A stretch of 64,000 nucleotides of DNA from Acidimicrobiaceae bacterium. GTDB taxonomy: Bacteria; Actinomycetota; Acidimicrobiia; Acidimicrobiales; RAAP-2. The DNA is taken from contig PMTF01000015.1 in assembly GCA_003167415.1 (NCBI GenBank), positions 143,318-207,317 on the forward strand. Direction: 5' to 3'. Made by a program: the position numbers and the translations under genes. The notes under the pieces were generated by a model. That model made no database searches, had not been told where the DNA came from, and saw nothing but the letters and a program-made list of their open reading frames with translations. This document shows, piece by piece, positions 8,865 to 18,423 of the stretch (the first letter of the stretch is position 1; each line of letters opens with the position of its first letter).

Positions 8865-11321
8865 ATGACTGACGCAATTAGCGTAAGTAGCCCGGTTACG
8901 GGCACCGAAAAGACTTTGAGTTTTGAAGCGGGCCGACTGGCCCAACTGGCCGACGGGGCCGTCGTGGCTCGCCTCGGCGACACCATATTGTTGGCGACCG
9001 TCGCGGCCGCCAAGAGCGTTCGAGAAGGCATCGACTTCTTCCCGCTCACCGTCGACATCGAAGAGCGCGCCTACGCCGCGGGCAAAATCCCCGGGGCCTT
9101 CTTCCGTCGCGAGGGCAAGCCCTCGGACCAAGCGGTCCTCACCTGTCGACTCATCGACCGACCCCTGCGACCTTCGTTCCCGAAGGGTTTCCGCAACGAG
9201 GTCCAAGTGGTTGGCACGATCTTCAGCGCCGACCAGGAGAACCCGTACGACGTCTTGGCCATCAACGCCGCCTCGGCCGCGCTGATGATCTCGGGCATCC
9301 CCTTCGAGGGACCGATCGGCGCCGTGCGCATGGCCTACACCACCGACGGTGAGTGGGCCCCGCACCCGACGTACCAAGAGGGCGACGCCGCGACCTTCGA
9401 ACTGGTCGTCGCCGGACGCGCCCTCAGTGACTCGGCCGACGCCGACGTGGCGATCATGATGGTCGAGGCCGGTGGCACCGAAGGATCGTTCGAGAAGTAC
9501 GCCGACGGCGCGCCCAAGGTGTCCGAAGAGGTGCTCTCGGCCGGACTCGAAGCCTCCAAGCTGTGGATCCGTGAGTCGATCAACCTGCAGCGTGAACTGG
9601 TGAAGAACTTCGTCGCCGTGCGCGGACCGCTGGCCACCATGGAGTACCAGACCGTCGCCGACTACCAGGACGACGTCTACGAGAGCGTCGAAGCCATGGG
9701 CGCCACGTCGCTGACCGAAGCCAACAAGTTGACGACCAAGACCGCTCGCAACGAGGCCCTCGACGCCGCGACCGCGTCGATCATCGAGCACCTGAAGGAC
9801 GAGTTCCCGAACCGCCTGGGTGAGATCAAGGCGGCCGTGCGATCGGTCACCAAGAAGATCGTGCGAAAGCGCATCGTCGACGAGGGTGTTCGCATCGACG
9901 GGCGATCGATCACGGACATTCGTCCGCTCTCGGCCGAGATCGACCTCTTCCCGATGACCCACGGCTCGGCCCTGTTCCAGCGCGGCGAGACCCAGGTCGT
10001 CAACGTGACGACCCTCGGGATGCCCCGCATGCGCCAGCAGCTCGACACCATCGGACCGGACGAGTTCCGTCGCTACATGCACCACTACAACTTCCCGCCG
10101 TACTCAGTCGGTGAGACCGGTCGCGTCGGCATGCCCAAGCGCCGCGAGATCGGCCACGGCATGTTGGCCGAGCGCGCGTTGATCCCCGTACTGCCCAGCG
10201 AAGAGGACTTCGCCTACACGCTGCGCGTGGTCTCGGACGTTCTCCAGTCCAACGGCTCGACGTCCATGGCGTCGGTCTGCGGCTCGACGCTGTCGCTCAT
10301 GGCGGCCGGCGTGCCGATCAAGGCGCCCGTGGCCGGTATCGCGATGGGTCTCGTTTACGACGACGGCAAGTACGTCACGTTGACCGACATCCTCGGCGCC
10401 GAAGACGCGTTCGGCGACATGGACTTCAAGGTCGCCGGCACCGCTGACGCGGTCACGGCGTTGCAACTCGACACGAAGATCGACGGCCTTCCGGCCGAGG
10501 TCCTGTCGAACGCCCTGGACCAGGCCAAGACGGCCCGGTTGCTGATCCTCAACGTGCTCACCAACACGATCGCCGAGCCCCGCTCGCACGTCGCCGAAGT
10601 GGCCCCGAAGATCGTCTCTTTGCAGATTCCGATCGACAAGATCGGCGAGGTCATCGGTCCCAAGGGCAAGGTCATCAACACCTTGCAGCAAGAGACCGGA
10701 GCGGACATCGCGGTCGACGACGACGGTGTCGTCGGCACGGTCACCATCGGCGCCAAGGATGGTCGCGCCGTGGAAGAGGCCCGTCGACGCATCGCCATGA
10801 TCCTCGACCCGCCCACGCCCGAAGTCGGGGCGACCTATCAGGGCCGCGTCGTCAACATCGCCAAGTTCGGCGCGTTCGTGAGCATCATGCCCGGACGTGA
10901 CGGCCTCTTGCACATCTCGAAGATGGCGCCGCTCAACGGTGGCAAGCGCATCGGACAGGTGGAGGACGTGCTCGAACTCGGTCAGGCGATCGAGGTCAAG
11001 GTGGACGACATCGACCCGCAGGGCAAGGTCTCGCTCTCGCTCGTCGGCGACTTCCCGGAATCGGAAGAGGACGCTCGACCCCCACGTGCCCGCGACGGCG
11101 AACGAGGCAGTCGCGACCGTGACCGTGACCGTGACCGCGGTCCGCGCGAACGCACGCCCCGCGAGAACGTCAACGCGTCTCGCCCCACCGCGCCGTCATC
11201 GGCCTTCGAAGCGGCCTTCGAGGCCGAGCTGGCCGACGAGATTGGCGACTTGGGCCCCGGTGGTCCGGCCTTCGTTGATGGCGACGGCGCACGTCGCAGT
11301 CCTCGACCGCGTCGCCGATAG
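8865..11321 (+). CDS. pnp: Polyribonucleotide nucleotidyltransferase (PNPase)
   Basis: PNPase degrades RNA 3' to 5' using phosphate. The 818-residue protein has the complete architecture: first RNase PH domain (about 15-210, with RREGKPSDQAVLTCRLIDRP), linker helices, second RNase PH domain (about 320-550), KH domain near residue 588 (IPIDKIGEVIGPKGKVINTL) and S1 domain near 655-725 (GRVVNIAKFGAFVSI). The last 90 residues are a charged extension with an RDRDRDRD run, encoded by tandem GACCGT units. The start follows TAGGAGC. An intrinsic terminator lies just after the stop. Confidence 0.96.
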   Translation: MTDAISVSSPVTGTEKTLSFEAGRLAQLADGAVVARLGDTILLATVAAAKSVREGIDFFPLTVDIEERAYAAGKIPGAFFRREGKPSDQAVLTCRLIDRPLRPSFPKGFRNEVQVVGTIFSADQENPYDVLAINAASAALMISGIPFEGPIGAVRMAYTTDGEWAPHPTYQEGDAATFELVVAGRALSDSADADVAIMMVEAGGTEGSFEKYADGAPKVSEEVLSAGLEASKLWIRESINLQRELVKNFVAVRGPLATMEYQTVADYQDDVYESVEAMGATSLTEANKLTTKTARNEALDAATASIIEHLKDEFPNRLGEIKAAVRSVTKKIVRKRIVDEGVRIDGRSITDIRPLSAEIDLFPMTHGSALFQRGETQVVNVTTLGMPRMRQQLDTIGPDEFRRYMHHYNFPPYSVGETGRVGMPKRREIGHGMLAERALIPVLPSEEDFAYTLRVVSDVLQSNGSTSMASVCGSTLSLMAAGVPIKAPVAGIAMGLVYDDGKYVTLTDILGAEDAFGDMDFKVAGTADAVTALQLDTKIDGLPAEVLSNALDQAKTARLLILNVLTNTIAEPRSHVAEVAPKIVSLQIPIDKIGEVIGPKGKVINTLQQETGADIAVDDDGVVGTVTIGAKDGRAVEEARRRIAMILDPPTPEVGATYQGRVVNIAKFGAFVSIMPGRDGLLHISKMAPLNGGKRIGQVEDVLELGQAIEVKVDDIDPQGKVSLSLVGDFPESEEDARPPRARDGERGSRDRDRDRDRGPRERTPRENVNASRPTAPSSAFEAAFEAELADEIGDLGPGGPAFVDGDGARRSPRPRRR

Positions 11322-11326
11322 TCCTT

Positions 11327-11381
11327 CGACGCCCGTGTTGTACGGTCCGCGTGACCGTGCGGCACGGGCGTCGTGCTTTTT
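11327..11381 (+). terminator. Intrinsic terminator after pnp
   Basis: CGACGCCCGTG (11327-11337) pairs perfectly with 11363-11373. The loop contains a second small hairpin (11342-11347 with 11353-11358), and a run of five T follows at 11377-11381. This closes the rimP-pnp operon. Confidence 0.75.
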
Positions 11382-11396
11382 CGTAGCGTGGGGCCA

Positions 11397-14096
11397 ATGA
11401 GTCTCGTCACCCCCACGCATCAGAAGCGATGGTGGCGGCCTCTTACCAGCGGAGATCGACGCGCCCTGTTCGCGATGCTCGTGGTGCCGACGTTGCTCTT
11501 CGTCATCCCGGCCCTCTTGGGCCATCCGGCGATTGACGGCGACAATCTGATTCAGAACTTTCCGCTGCGCGTCTTGAGCGGCCAACAGATCGCGTCGGGC
11601 CATCTGCCGCTGTTCAATCTTCTCGCGAATTCCGGCACGCCACTGCTCGGGGGACTCAACGCCGGGGCGCTGTACCCGCTCACGGTGATCTTCGCCTTCG
11701 TGCCCCCGATCGCCGCGTGGATCATCAACTGCATCGCGGTCTACGTGATCGCCGCTTGCGGAATGTTCGCCCTGCTGCGTTGGCACGGCCTGCGCACGTT
11801 GTCGTCCTTCGCCGCGGCGATGAGCTTCGCTTACTCGGGCGCGATGATCGGACAACTGGTCCACCTAGGCGTCGTCCAGGGCTTCGCCTTCATTCCTTGG
11901 GCCGCACTGATCTTGGTCTCGCTCTCGCGTCGACTCTCGCTCGAGCCGGCGACGAGCACGTGGCGTCAGCTCGCGAGGATTTCCAAGCCCTGGATTTGGG
12001 GCTATGCATTATTGTGGGGCTTGACCTTTCTGACGGGCGAACCGCGTGGCATCGCCGAGATCGAACTCTTGACCTTGACGCTCGGTCCGTCGATCTTGCT
12101 GATTCGAAGCTCGTACTGGATTCAGTCGTGGCGCGCTCGCGTCACCTACGTCGCCGCCCTCGTGGCGGGCCTAGCGTGGGGATGCGCCATCGGTCTGGTG
12201 CAACTCCTGCCCGGGTGGTCGTTCATCGGCTTCTCACAACGTTCGACCATCAGTTACGGCTACTTCGGGGCCGGCTCGTTGGTGGTGCGCTGGACGTCGC
12301 TGCTCTTCGTGCCGGACATCTTCGGGGGCAATGGTTCGGGTGGACAGCCCAACTTCTTCGCCCACTACAACCTGCCCGAAGTGACCGGCTACGTCGGCGT
12401 GTTGGCGCTGATCGCGACCTTCGCCTTCATCGCCAAGTTGACCCGCCGGGGATGGAAGGGCGAGGACCGCGACTTCATCCTCTACTTCGTGGTGCTGGTG
12501 GTCGGACTGTTCGCGACGTGGGGCTCGTACACGCCGCTCGGTCACCTGTTCCGCCAGATTCCCCTGTACGGCAGCACGCGACTGCAGAGTCGCAACATCA
12601 TCCTCGCGGACTTCGCGATGACCGCCCTGCTGGGCTGGTGGCTCCATCGACTCGAGACGCGTCGCACGGCCGAGGCCGGACTCGAAGGTCGAAGGAAGTG
12701 GGTGTCACTCGCGCCGGCCCTCGGTGTCGTGGCTCTGTGCGTCGGACTGTTTCTCTGGGGGGCCCGGATCGTCTCGTACCTCGGGGTCTTCCCCCAGCAA
12801 GAGGGCCTCGCCCGGGACATGCATCTTTCCTATGGGCTGCACCTCGCCGTTGCGGGAGTCGTGGTTTTGGCGCTTCTGCGCTGGCGATCGTCGAAGCACC
12901 TGATGAAGATTTTGATGGGCGTACTGGTGAGCGACGTACTGGTTTTCTTGATCCTGAGTGCCACGGCCGTCATCGGCGGCGCTGGTCCGACCGAACCTTC
13001 CTCGGTGAACGCCATGGCGCTCTTCGGCAATAACGGCCGTACCGCGTTGGTCGATCAGGGCGGCGCCCATCAGCACCAGTTCCAAGCCCTTGGGGTGCCG
13101 AACATGAACGTCTTCACCAAAGTGCCGAGCGTGCAAGGCTACGGCTCGCTCATCTCGAGCATCTACGACGACTCGACCGGTACGCACCCCCAGTCGGCCA
13201 TCGATCCCTGTCGCCTCGCCGACGGGACCTTCGTGCAACTGCGACTCTCGGCGATCGCGGTCTCGTACGCGCAGTTAAGCCACAGCACCAAGGTTCCGGT
13301 CACGCCGGCACCGAACTGTCGCCAGGCACCATCGTCACCAGTCGCCGACCGCTACTTCGGACAGATCCTGCGCGTGCACACGGTGACCGTGCACGGACGG
13401 GGAGGTCGTCCGGTCGCCACCGGAACGGTGTACTTCACCCTGCTCGACTGGAACGGACGTGGCGTGGGTCCCGTACTGCACCTCACCGGAGCGAACGACA
13501 TGACGTTCACGATTCCGGGGCGTACGCCCAAGGCTGCCGGTTTCGAACTGACCGCCCAGAACGGCACCTCGATCGGAGACGCGCTGGTCGCGCAACTCGA
13601 ACCGGTCAAGGTCACCTACCAATTGAACTCGCCGATGCAAGAGGCGCTGGACAGTCACCGCTGGCACCTCACCGACACCGTCGGAACGTTTTCGGTCTTT
13701 AGGGCCGAGAGCGTGAAGCCGACCGTGTGGTTGGCGCCGTCGTCCCACGGCTCGTTATCCCACGTGGAGAACGTCGCCTACGGCGACACCTGGGTCGACG
13801 TGCACGCCAACAGTTCGGTGACACTCGTTCGATCGATGGCCTACCTGCCGGGTTGGCGCGCGACCGCCCTCAACACCACGACCGGAAAGAGCGAGACGCT
13901 CAAGGTCTCACGCAACGGACTTATTCAACAGGTGACCGTGCCGAGTGGCCAGTGGCGCGTGCACTTCCACTATCACGCGCCGTACATCGAGTTGAGTCTC
14001 GCCGCGTCGGTCGTGGGCGTGGTGTTGATCATCGGGGTGGGTGCGTACCTCCTCGTCGACGAACGTCGAAGGCGCGCGGTTAAGGTGCGGTCGTGA
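11397..14096 (+). CDS. Large YfhO-like integral membrane protein
   Basis: The 899-residue protein has about a dozen predicted membrane helices in residues 20-540, a long mainly extracytoplasmic region (about 545-855) and a final helix near the C-terminus followed by a basic tail (DERRRRAVKVRS). The pattern, with the early conserved DGDNLIQNFPLR and the SGAMIGQLVHLG helix, resembles the YfhO family of GT-C-like membrane proteins implicated in glycosylating cell-surface polymers. I see no motif that fixes a substrate. The ATG at 11397 is preferred because an upstream TTG at 11373 falls inside the pnp terminator. The stop overlaps the dapB GTG by 4 bp. Confidence 0.65.
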   Translation: MSLVTPTHQKRWWRPLTSGDRRALFAMLVVPTLLFVIPALLGHPAIDGDNLIQNFPLRVLSGQQIASGHLPLFNLLANSGTPLLGGLNAGALYPLTVIFAFVPPIAAWIINCIAVYVIAACGMFALLRWHGLRTLSSFAAAMSFAYSGAMIGQLVHLGVVQGFAFIPWAALILVSLSRRLSLEPATSTWRQLARISKPWIWGYALLWGLTFLTGEPRGIAEIELLTLTLGPSILLIRSSYWIQSWRARVTYVAALVAGLAWGCAIGLVQLLPGWSFIGFSQRSTISYGYFGAGSLVVRWTSLLFVPDIFGGNGSGGQPNFFAHYNLPEVTGYVGVLALIATFAFIAKLTRRGWKGEDRDFILYFVVLVVGLFATWGSYTPLGHLFRQIPLYGSTRLQSRNIILADFAMTALLGWWLHRLETRRTAEAGLEGRRKWVSLAPALGVVALCVGLFLWGARIVSYLGVFPQQEGLARDMHLSYGLHLAVAGVVVLALLRWRSSKHLMKILMGVLVSDVLVFLILSATAVIGGAGPTEPSSVNAMALFGNNGRTALVDQGGAHQHQFQALGVPNMNVFTKVPSVQGYGSLISSIYDDSTGTHPQSAIDPCRLADGTFVQLRLSAIAVSYAQLSHSTKVPVTPAPNCRQAPSSPVADRYFGQILRVHTVTVHGRGGRPVATGTVYFTLLDWNGRGVGPVLHLTGANDMTFTIPGRTPKAAGFELTAQNGTSIGDALVAQLEPVKVTYQLNSPMQEALDSHRWHLTDTVGTFSVFRAESVKPTVWLAPSSHGSLSHVENVAYGDTWVDVHANSSVTLVRSMAYLPGWRATALNTTTGKSETLKVSRNGLIQQVTVPSGQWRVHFHYHAPYIELSLAASVVGVVLIIGVGAYLLVDERRRRAVKVRS

Positions 14097-14860
14097 AAGC
14101 TCTCGCGATCAACGGTGGCGCCGGACGAATGGGTCAGATCCTCGCCGGCGGACTGAGCGCCACCGGTCGTTTCTCCATTGGTGCGCTCGTGGACACGCAA
14201 GCGCCGCACGAACTCTTTGGCGCCACTTACGCCCCGTCCTGGGACGTTGTTGACGCCACCACCATCGACGTGGTGGTCGACTTCTCCTCACCCGAAGGTG
14301 TCGTCGCTTCGGCGACGTGGTGCGCCGCCCACGGCAAAGGCCTCGTGATCGGCACGACCGGACTTTCGGACGATCAACGACGCGCCGTGGAAGAGGCGGC
14401 GACCAAGGTGGGAGTCGTCATCGCGGCGAACTACGCACTCGGGGCCGTGCTCTCCGAGCGATTTGCCGCCATGGCCGCTCCGTACTTCGATCGGGTGGAA
14501 ATAATCGAATTGCATCACGACAAGAAAGTTGACGCCCCTTCGGGAACGTCGATCGCCGCGGCCAAGGGCATCGCCGCGGCTCGCAACGCGGCGGGCTTAC
14601 CCGAGATGACCGATCCGACCGTCCGTCACACCGTGTCCGGCGCGCGCGGGGCCGACACGATCGGCGGCATCAAGATTCACTCGGTGCGACTGCCCGGACT
14701 GGTGGCGCACCAAGAGATCCTCTTCGGCGGACCGGGCGAAGGATTGACGATTCGCCACGACTCCTTTGATCGACTGAGTTTCGTTCAAGGCGTGGCGCTC
14801 GCCGCCGACGCCGTCGACGCGTCACCTCGGCTGATTGACGGGATCCAATCACTGATCTGA
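14093..14860 (+). CDS. dapB: 4-hydroxy-tetrahydrodipicolinate reductase
   Basis: DapB reduces hydroxy-tetrahydrodipicolinate in the diaminopimelate/lysine pathway. The 255-residue protein has the dinucleotide-binding loop GGAGRMGQ at the N-terminus, the substrate signature ELHHDKKVDAPSGTS around residue 143 and VDFSSPEGV. The GTG start overlaps the previous gene's stop (GTGA). dapA lies 120 bp downstream on the same strand, and the remaining dap genes are 13-18 kb further on. Confidence 0.95.
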   Translation: MKALAINGGAGRMGQILAGGLSATGRFSIGALVDTQAPHELFGATYAPSWDVVDATTIDVVVDFSSPEGVVASATWCAAHGKGLVIGTTGLSDDQRRAVEEAATKVGVVIAANYALGAVLSERFAAMAAPYFDRVEIIELHHDKKVDAPSGTSIAAAKGIAAARNAAGLPEMTDPTVRHTVSGARGADTIGGIKIHSVRLPGLVAHQEILFGGPGEGLTIRHDSFDRLSFVQGVALAADAVDASPRLIDGIQSLI

Positions 14861-14980
14861 AGGTCACCCTGATTCGGTGGAATCGGCGAGCGAGTTCGAA
14901 TGGATCCTTTGACACTTGTAGGCGATTTCACGAAGGTGCACGTTTGTGGATTCGCGGACAATGACTGGTAACTTCGAGGT

Positions 14981-15877
14981 ATGACCACTCCTCGATTCGG
15001 TCGCGTTCTCACCGCCATGGTGACGCCCTTTCGAGCGGACGGATCAATCGATTTTGACGTGGCGATTGAACTGGCAACGTACATAGTGGGTGAGGGAAGT
15101 GACGGCTTGGTCATCGCCGGGTCGACCGGGGAAGGCTCGTCGCTGTCGGACAAAGAGAAGCTGGAACTCTTCGCCTGCGTTGCGGGCGCGGTCGAAGTGC
15201 CCGTACTGGCCGGATCGACCTCGGCCGACACGGCGCAGTCAGTGGAACTCACGCGTCAGGTCCTCGACACCGGCGTGACCGGCGTACTCGCGACCACGCC
15301 GAACTACGCGCGGCCGAGTCAAAAGGGCATCGCCGCGCACTTCGCCGCCATCGCCAAGTCCACGGAACTGCCCATCATGCTCTACGACATACCCTCGCGC
15401 ACCGGACGGAAGATCGCGGCCGCAACGACCATCGACCTCGTCGCGGCGCACTCGAACATCGTCGCGATGAAAGACGCGTCGGGTGACCTCGTGGGCGCCG
15501 CGCACTACAAGGCCGTCCTCGGTGACGACATCGACCTCTATAGCGGCGACGACTCGGTGCTGCTGCCCTTGATGGCCGTGGGCGCGGTCGGCATCGTGTC
15601 GGTGGCCGCGCACTGGGCCGCGCGAGAGTTCGTGCAGTTGGTGGAGAGCGTGGAACGAGGCGATCTCGTCACGGCGAGAGCGGTCAACGAGCGACTCGCT
15701 CCCAGCTACGCCTTCGAATCCAGCGACATCTATCCGAACCCCATGCCGTCCAAGGCGGCCATGCGCTACCTCGGATTCTCCGTCGGCCAGTGCCGACTCC
15801 CGCATTCGGAGAGTGACGACGCTCTTGACGCGGACGCGGCCAAGATCGTGGCCGCCCTCCAGGCATCGCGTGGCTAA
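14981..15877 (+). CDS. dapA: 4-hydroxy-tetrahydrodipicolinate synthase
   Basis: DapA condenses pyruvate with aspartate semialdehyde. The 298-residue TIM barrel shows TAMVTPF, the GSTGEGSSLSDKEK phosphate loop, TPNYARPSQKG with the catalytic Tyr, LYDIPSRTG and the Schiff-base lysine in IVAMKDASGD. The ATG at 14981 gives the expected N-terminus. The 3' end overlaps rnj by 8 bp, a pairing common in Gram-positive bacteria. Confidence 0.95.
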   Translation: MTTPRFGRVLTAMVTPFRADGSIDFDVAIELATYIVGEGSDGLVIAGSTGEGSSLSDKEKLELFACVAGAVEVPVLAGSTSADTAQSVELTRQVLDTGVTGVLATTPNYARPSQKGIAAHFAAIAKSTELPIMLYDIPSRTGRKIAAATTIDLVAAHSNIVAMKDASGDLVGAAHYKAVLGDDIDLYSGDDSVLLPLMAVGAVGIVSVAAHWAAREFVQLVESVERGDLVTARAVNERLAPSYAFESSDIYPNPMPSKAAMRYLGFSVGQCRLPHSESDDALDADAAKIVAALQASRG

Positions 15878-17531
15878 AGACACCGTTCGCGTCACCTTCC
15901 TCGGCGGTCTGGGTGAGATTGGGCGAAACTGCGCGGCGATCGAACAGGACGGTCGCATCGTGATCGTCGACGCCGGACTGATGTTCCCGGAACCCACGAT
16001 GTACGGGGTCGACCTGATTCTGCCGGACTTTCGCTGGCTGATCGAACGGCGCGATCGGGTCGACGCCATCGTGTTGACGCACGGACACGAAGATCACACG
16101 GGCGCGCTGCGCTACCTGGTGAAGGACATCAACGTCCCGATCTACGGCTCGGCGTTGACGCTGGGCTTCGCGCGTCATCGCCTCACCGAGGCCAAGGTCG
16201 CCAAGGCCCTCACCTTCATCGAGGTGAGCGACGGCGAGAAGCGAAAGATCGGACCTTTCGAAGTCGAGTTCATCCCCGTCACGCACTCGGTGCCGAGCGC
16301 CCACGCGCTGGCCTTTCGCACCAACGCCGGCATCGTCGTGCACTCGGGCGACTTCAAACTCGATCTCACGCCGATCGACGGACGACGCACCGACATCTCT
16401 CGCCTGGCGGCCCTCGGTGACGAAGGCGTCGCGCTGTTGCTGGCCGACTCCACCAACGCCGAGGAGCCGGGCTTCACGGCCTCCGAGCGATCGGTCGGGG
16501 GAGCGCTGCGTCGACTCTTCCTCGAGCGACCGGAACGGCGCATGGTGGTCGCCTGTTTCGCCAGTCACATCCACCGCGTCCAGCAGATCATCGACGTCGC
16601 GTTGGAACAGCACCGCAAGATCGTGCTCATGGGCCGCTCGATGGAGGCCAACGCCAAACTGGCGCGCAAGCTGAACCTCTTGCACGTGGACGCCGCCGAT
16701 CTGATCGACATCGAGAACATCGATCGTTACGCGCCGGGCGAAGTCTGCGTCATCTGCACCGGCAGCCAGGGCGAGCCGCTCGCCGCGCTGGCCAAGCTCT
16801 CGCGCGGCGACGCCCGGTTCTTGAAGGTCGGCGCCGACGACACGGTGATCCTCAGTTCCCATCCGATTCCCGGCAACGAGTGGACGGTGGGTCGCGTCAT
16901 CGACGACCTGCACCGGGCCGCGGCCGAAGTGATTCACTCGGGTCACGAACCGGTCCACGCCTCGGGCCACGCGCGCCAGGGCGAACTGCGGACATTCCAC
17001 CAACTCCTGCGACCAAAGAACTTCGTCCCGGTTCACGGGGAGTACCGACACATGGTCCATCACGCCGAACTCGCCCACTCCATGGGTCTGAATCCCAAGC
17101 ACGTCTTGATCTGTGAAGACGGTGACCAGATCGAAATCCACAAGACCGGCATCAAACGCGCCGGTCAGGTTCCGGCCGGATTTCACTACATCGACGGCAG
17201 TGCCGGCGATTTGGACGAACGACCGCTGGAAGAGCGCCGAATGCTGGCGGAGTTCGGGGTCGTGCAGGTCTCGGCCGGCGTCGATAAAAAAGGCGGCACG
17301 ATAATCCAGCCGGTGCGTTTGACGGCGCGCGGATGGTTCGAGGGCGACCAAGACAAATCTGTCCTCGACGACGTGACCAACGAAGTTCGTTCGGCTCTGG
17401 AAGTAGCGCTGCGCGAGGGCACGCGCGATGAAGAGGCCCTCAGTAAGGTCGCCCAGCGCGCGGCGGGCCGCCTGCTCGGTCAGAAATACCGCCGCCAGCC
17501 CGTCCTGCTCGCGGCCGTGGTGGTCCTCTAG
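15870..17531 (+). CDS. rnj: Ribonuclease J
   Basis: RNase J is a beta-CASP metallo-beta-lactamase-fold RNase with 5' exonuclease and endonuclease activity in mRNA decay and rRNA maturation. The 553-residue protein carries the metal motif LTHGHEDHTGAL near residue 70, GDFKLD, LLLADSTNAE and the beta-CASP segments around SHPIPGNEW and HASGHARQGEL. It starts at GTG 15870 inside the dapA 3' end; the longer open frame from 15813 adds unlike residues. The stop overlaps the convergent flavoprotein gene by 4 bp. Confidence 0.94.
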   Translation: MAKDTVRVTFLGGLGEIGRNCAAIEQDGRIVIVDAGLMFPEPTMYGVDLILPDFRWLIERRDRVDAIVLTHGHEDHTGALRYLVKDINVPIYGSALTLGFARHRLTEAKVAKALTFIEVSDGEKRKIGPFEVEFIPVTHSVPSAHALAFRTNAGIVVHSGDFKLDLTPIDGRRTDISRLAALGDEGVALLLADSTNAEEPGFTASERSVGGALRRLFLERPERRMVVACFASHIHRVQQIIDVALEQHRKIVLMGRSMEANAKLARKLNLLHVDAADLIDIENIDRYAPGEVCVICTGSQGEPLAALAKLSRGDARFLKVGADDTVILSSHPIPGNEWTVGRVIDDLHRAAAEVIHSGHEPVHASGHARQGELRTFHQLLRPKNFVPVHGEYRHMVHHAELAHSMGLNPKHVLICEDGDQIEIHKTGIKRAGQVPAGFHYIDGSAGDLDERPLEERRMLAEFGVVQVSAGVDKKGGTIIQPVRLTARGWFEGDQDKSVLDDVTNEVRSALEVALREGTRDEEALSKVAQRAAGRLLGQKYRRQPVLLAAVVVL

Positions 17532-18298
17532 TCGCCTTTTTCGGGCTCGCCGTGATCGGCGTTGTTGCGTCCGACGCGCCAGAACGCCTTCATACTGATC
17601 GAATCGTCGTCGAGGCCTCGGTCCAGCAGCGCCTCGCGCACTGCTTTCATCACGTGAAACTCTCCGAAGAGATAGGCGTGGCCGCGGTCGGGCGGAAAGG
17701 CGAACGCCGAGAGTCCGCTGAATAGCCCGGCGGGATCGTCCTTGGCGCGTCCCATACGGTCCACGAAGATGCCGGTCACGGCGATACCGTCGTCGAACGT
17801 GGTGGTCAGGGCGTCATCGGCGTGGTCGGTCTCGATGATGAAGATCACTTTGCCGGGCACTGGGACGCTGTGGGCCATTCGATAAGCCGAGCCGAGGCAC
17901 GTGATGTCACCCATGAAGAGGTGCCAGTCGGCCTCGGGATCGAGCACGATCTGGCCGCGGGGCCCCACGATGTCGACTTCGTCGCCCGGCTGGGCACGGC
18001 GCGCCCACACGCTGCCGGGCCCTTCGTGGGCGGTCGTGATCCATAAGGTGAACTGATCGAGCTCTTCGTCGACGGCGTGCACGCTGTAGCGACGTCGCAC
18101 CAGTTTGTCGGCGGGAGTGGTGAGTTGCACCATGACGTCGTTGCCGGGAACGCCGCACAAGAGGGCGGCCTGACCTGCGAGAACGACTTCATTGATCGAC
18201 GAACTGAGCGGCGTCGATGAGACGAAGTGACAGACGCGCGCGTTCGAGTCGAGTCGCGCCGCGAGCTCGAGTGAGGAGTCGTGGGGAGTAGTCGGCAC
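17528..18298 (-). CDS. Siderophore-interacting protein (FAD-binding ferric-siderophore reductase family)
   Basis: The 256-residue protein fits the SIP/ViuB family of cytoplasmic flavoproteins that reduce ferric siderophores with NAD(P)H. An N-terminal FAD-binding barrel has RRRYSVHAVDEE (FAD-binding RxYS type) and GPGSVWARRAQPGDEVDIVGPRG. The C-terminal domain has LFMGDITCLGSAYRM and YLFGEFHVMKAVREAL, and the protein ends with a FWRVGRNN-type motif. It starts with GTG at 18298 and stands alone, convergent with rnj. No siderophore synthesis or uptake genes are nearby, so its substrate is unknown. Confidence 0.85.
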   Translation of the reverse strand: MPTTPHDSSLELAARLDSNARVCHFVSSTPLSSSINEVVLAGQAALLCGVPGNDVMVQLTTPADKLVRRRYSVHAVDEELDQFTLWITTAHEGPGSVWARRAQPGDEVDIVGPRGQIVLDPEADWHLFMGDITCLGSAYRMAHSVPVPGKVIFIIETDHADDALTTTFDDGIAVTGIFVDRMGRAKDDPAGLFSGLSAFAFPPDRGHAYLFGEFHVMKAVREALLDRGLDDDSISMKAFWRVGRNNADHGEPEKGD

Positions 18299-18423
18299 CG
18301 GTTCAGCCTACGGGGATTGGCACCGAGTACAAAAGAATGTTCGGTTGGGGAAGTGACACCATACGAACAACCGACATGTAACACCAGTTAAGTACCGTTT
18401 ATTACATCGATCAGACTTATCGA

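Noticed and set aside
8634..10085. Long antisense frame opposite pnp (and similar long antisense frames opposite rnj at 15684-17351 and the GS-like gene at 47477-48856)
   Set aside because: They mirror the codon structure of high-GC genes, have no recognisable motifs and lie wholly opposite strongly supported genes.
11100..11145. Short tandem repeat of GACCGT units as a possible CRISPR or regulatory repeat
   Set aside because: It simply encodes the RDRDRD tail of PNPase. No CRISPR-like repeat-spacer pattern exists in the window.
11373..11396. TTG start for the YfhO-like protein
   Set aside because: It falls in the right arm of the pnp terminator, and the next ATG gives a more sensible N-terminus.
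14909..14914. TTGACA upstream of dapA as a -35 element
   Set aside because: No -10-like hexamer occurs at 16-18 bp spacing, so the promoter could not be supported.
18340..18385. Possible LexA box before tnpB (GTTCGG ... CGAAC)
   Set aside because: The half-sites are in the wrong order and far apart, so this does not fit CGAAC-N4-GTTCG.
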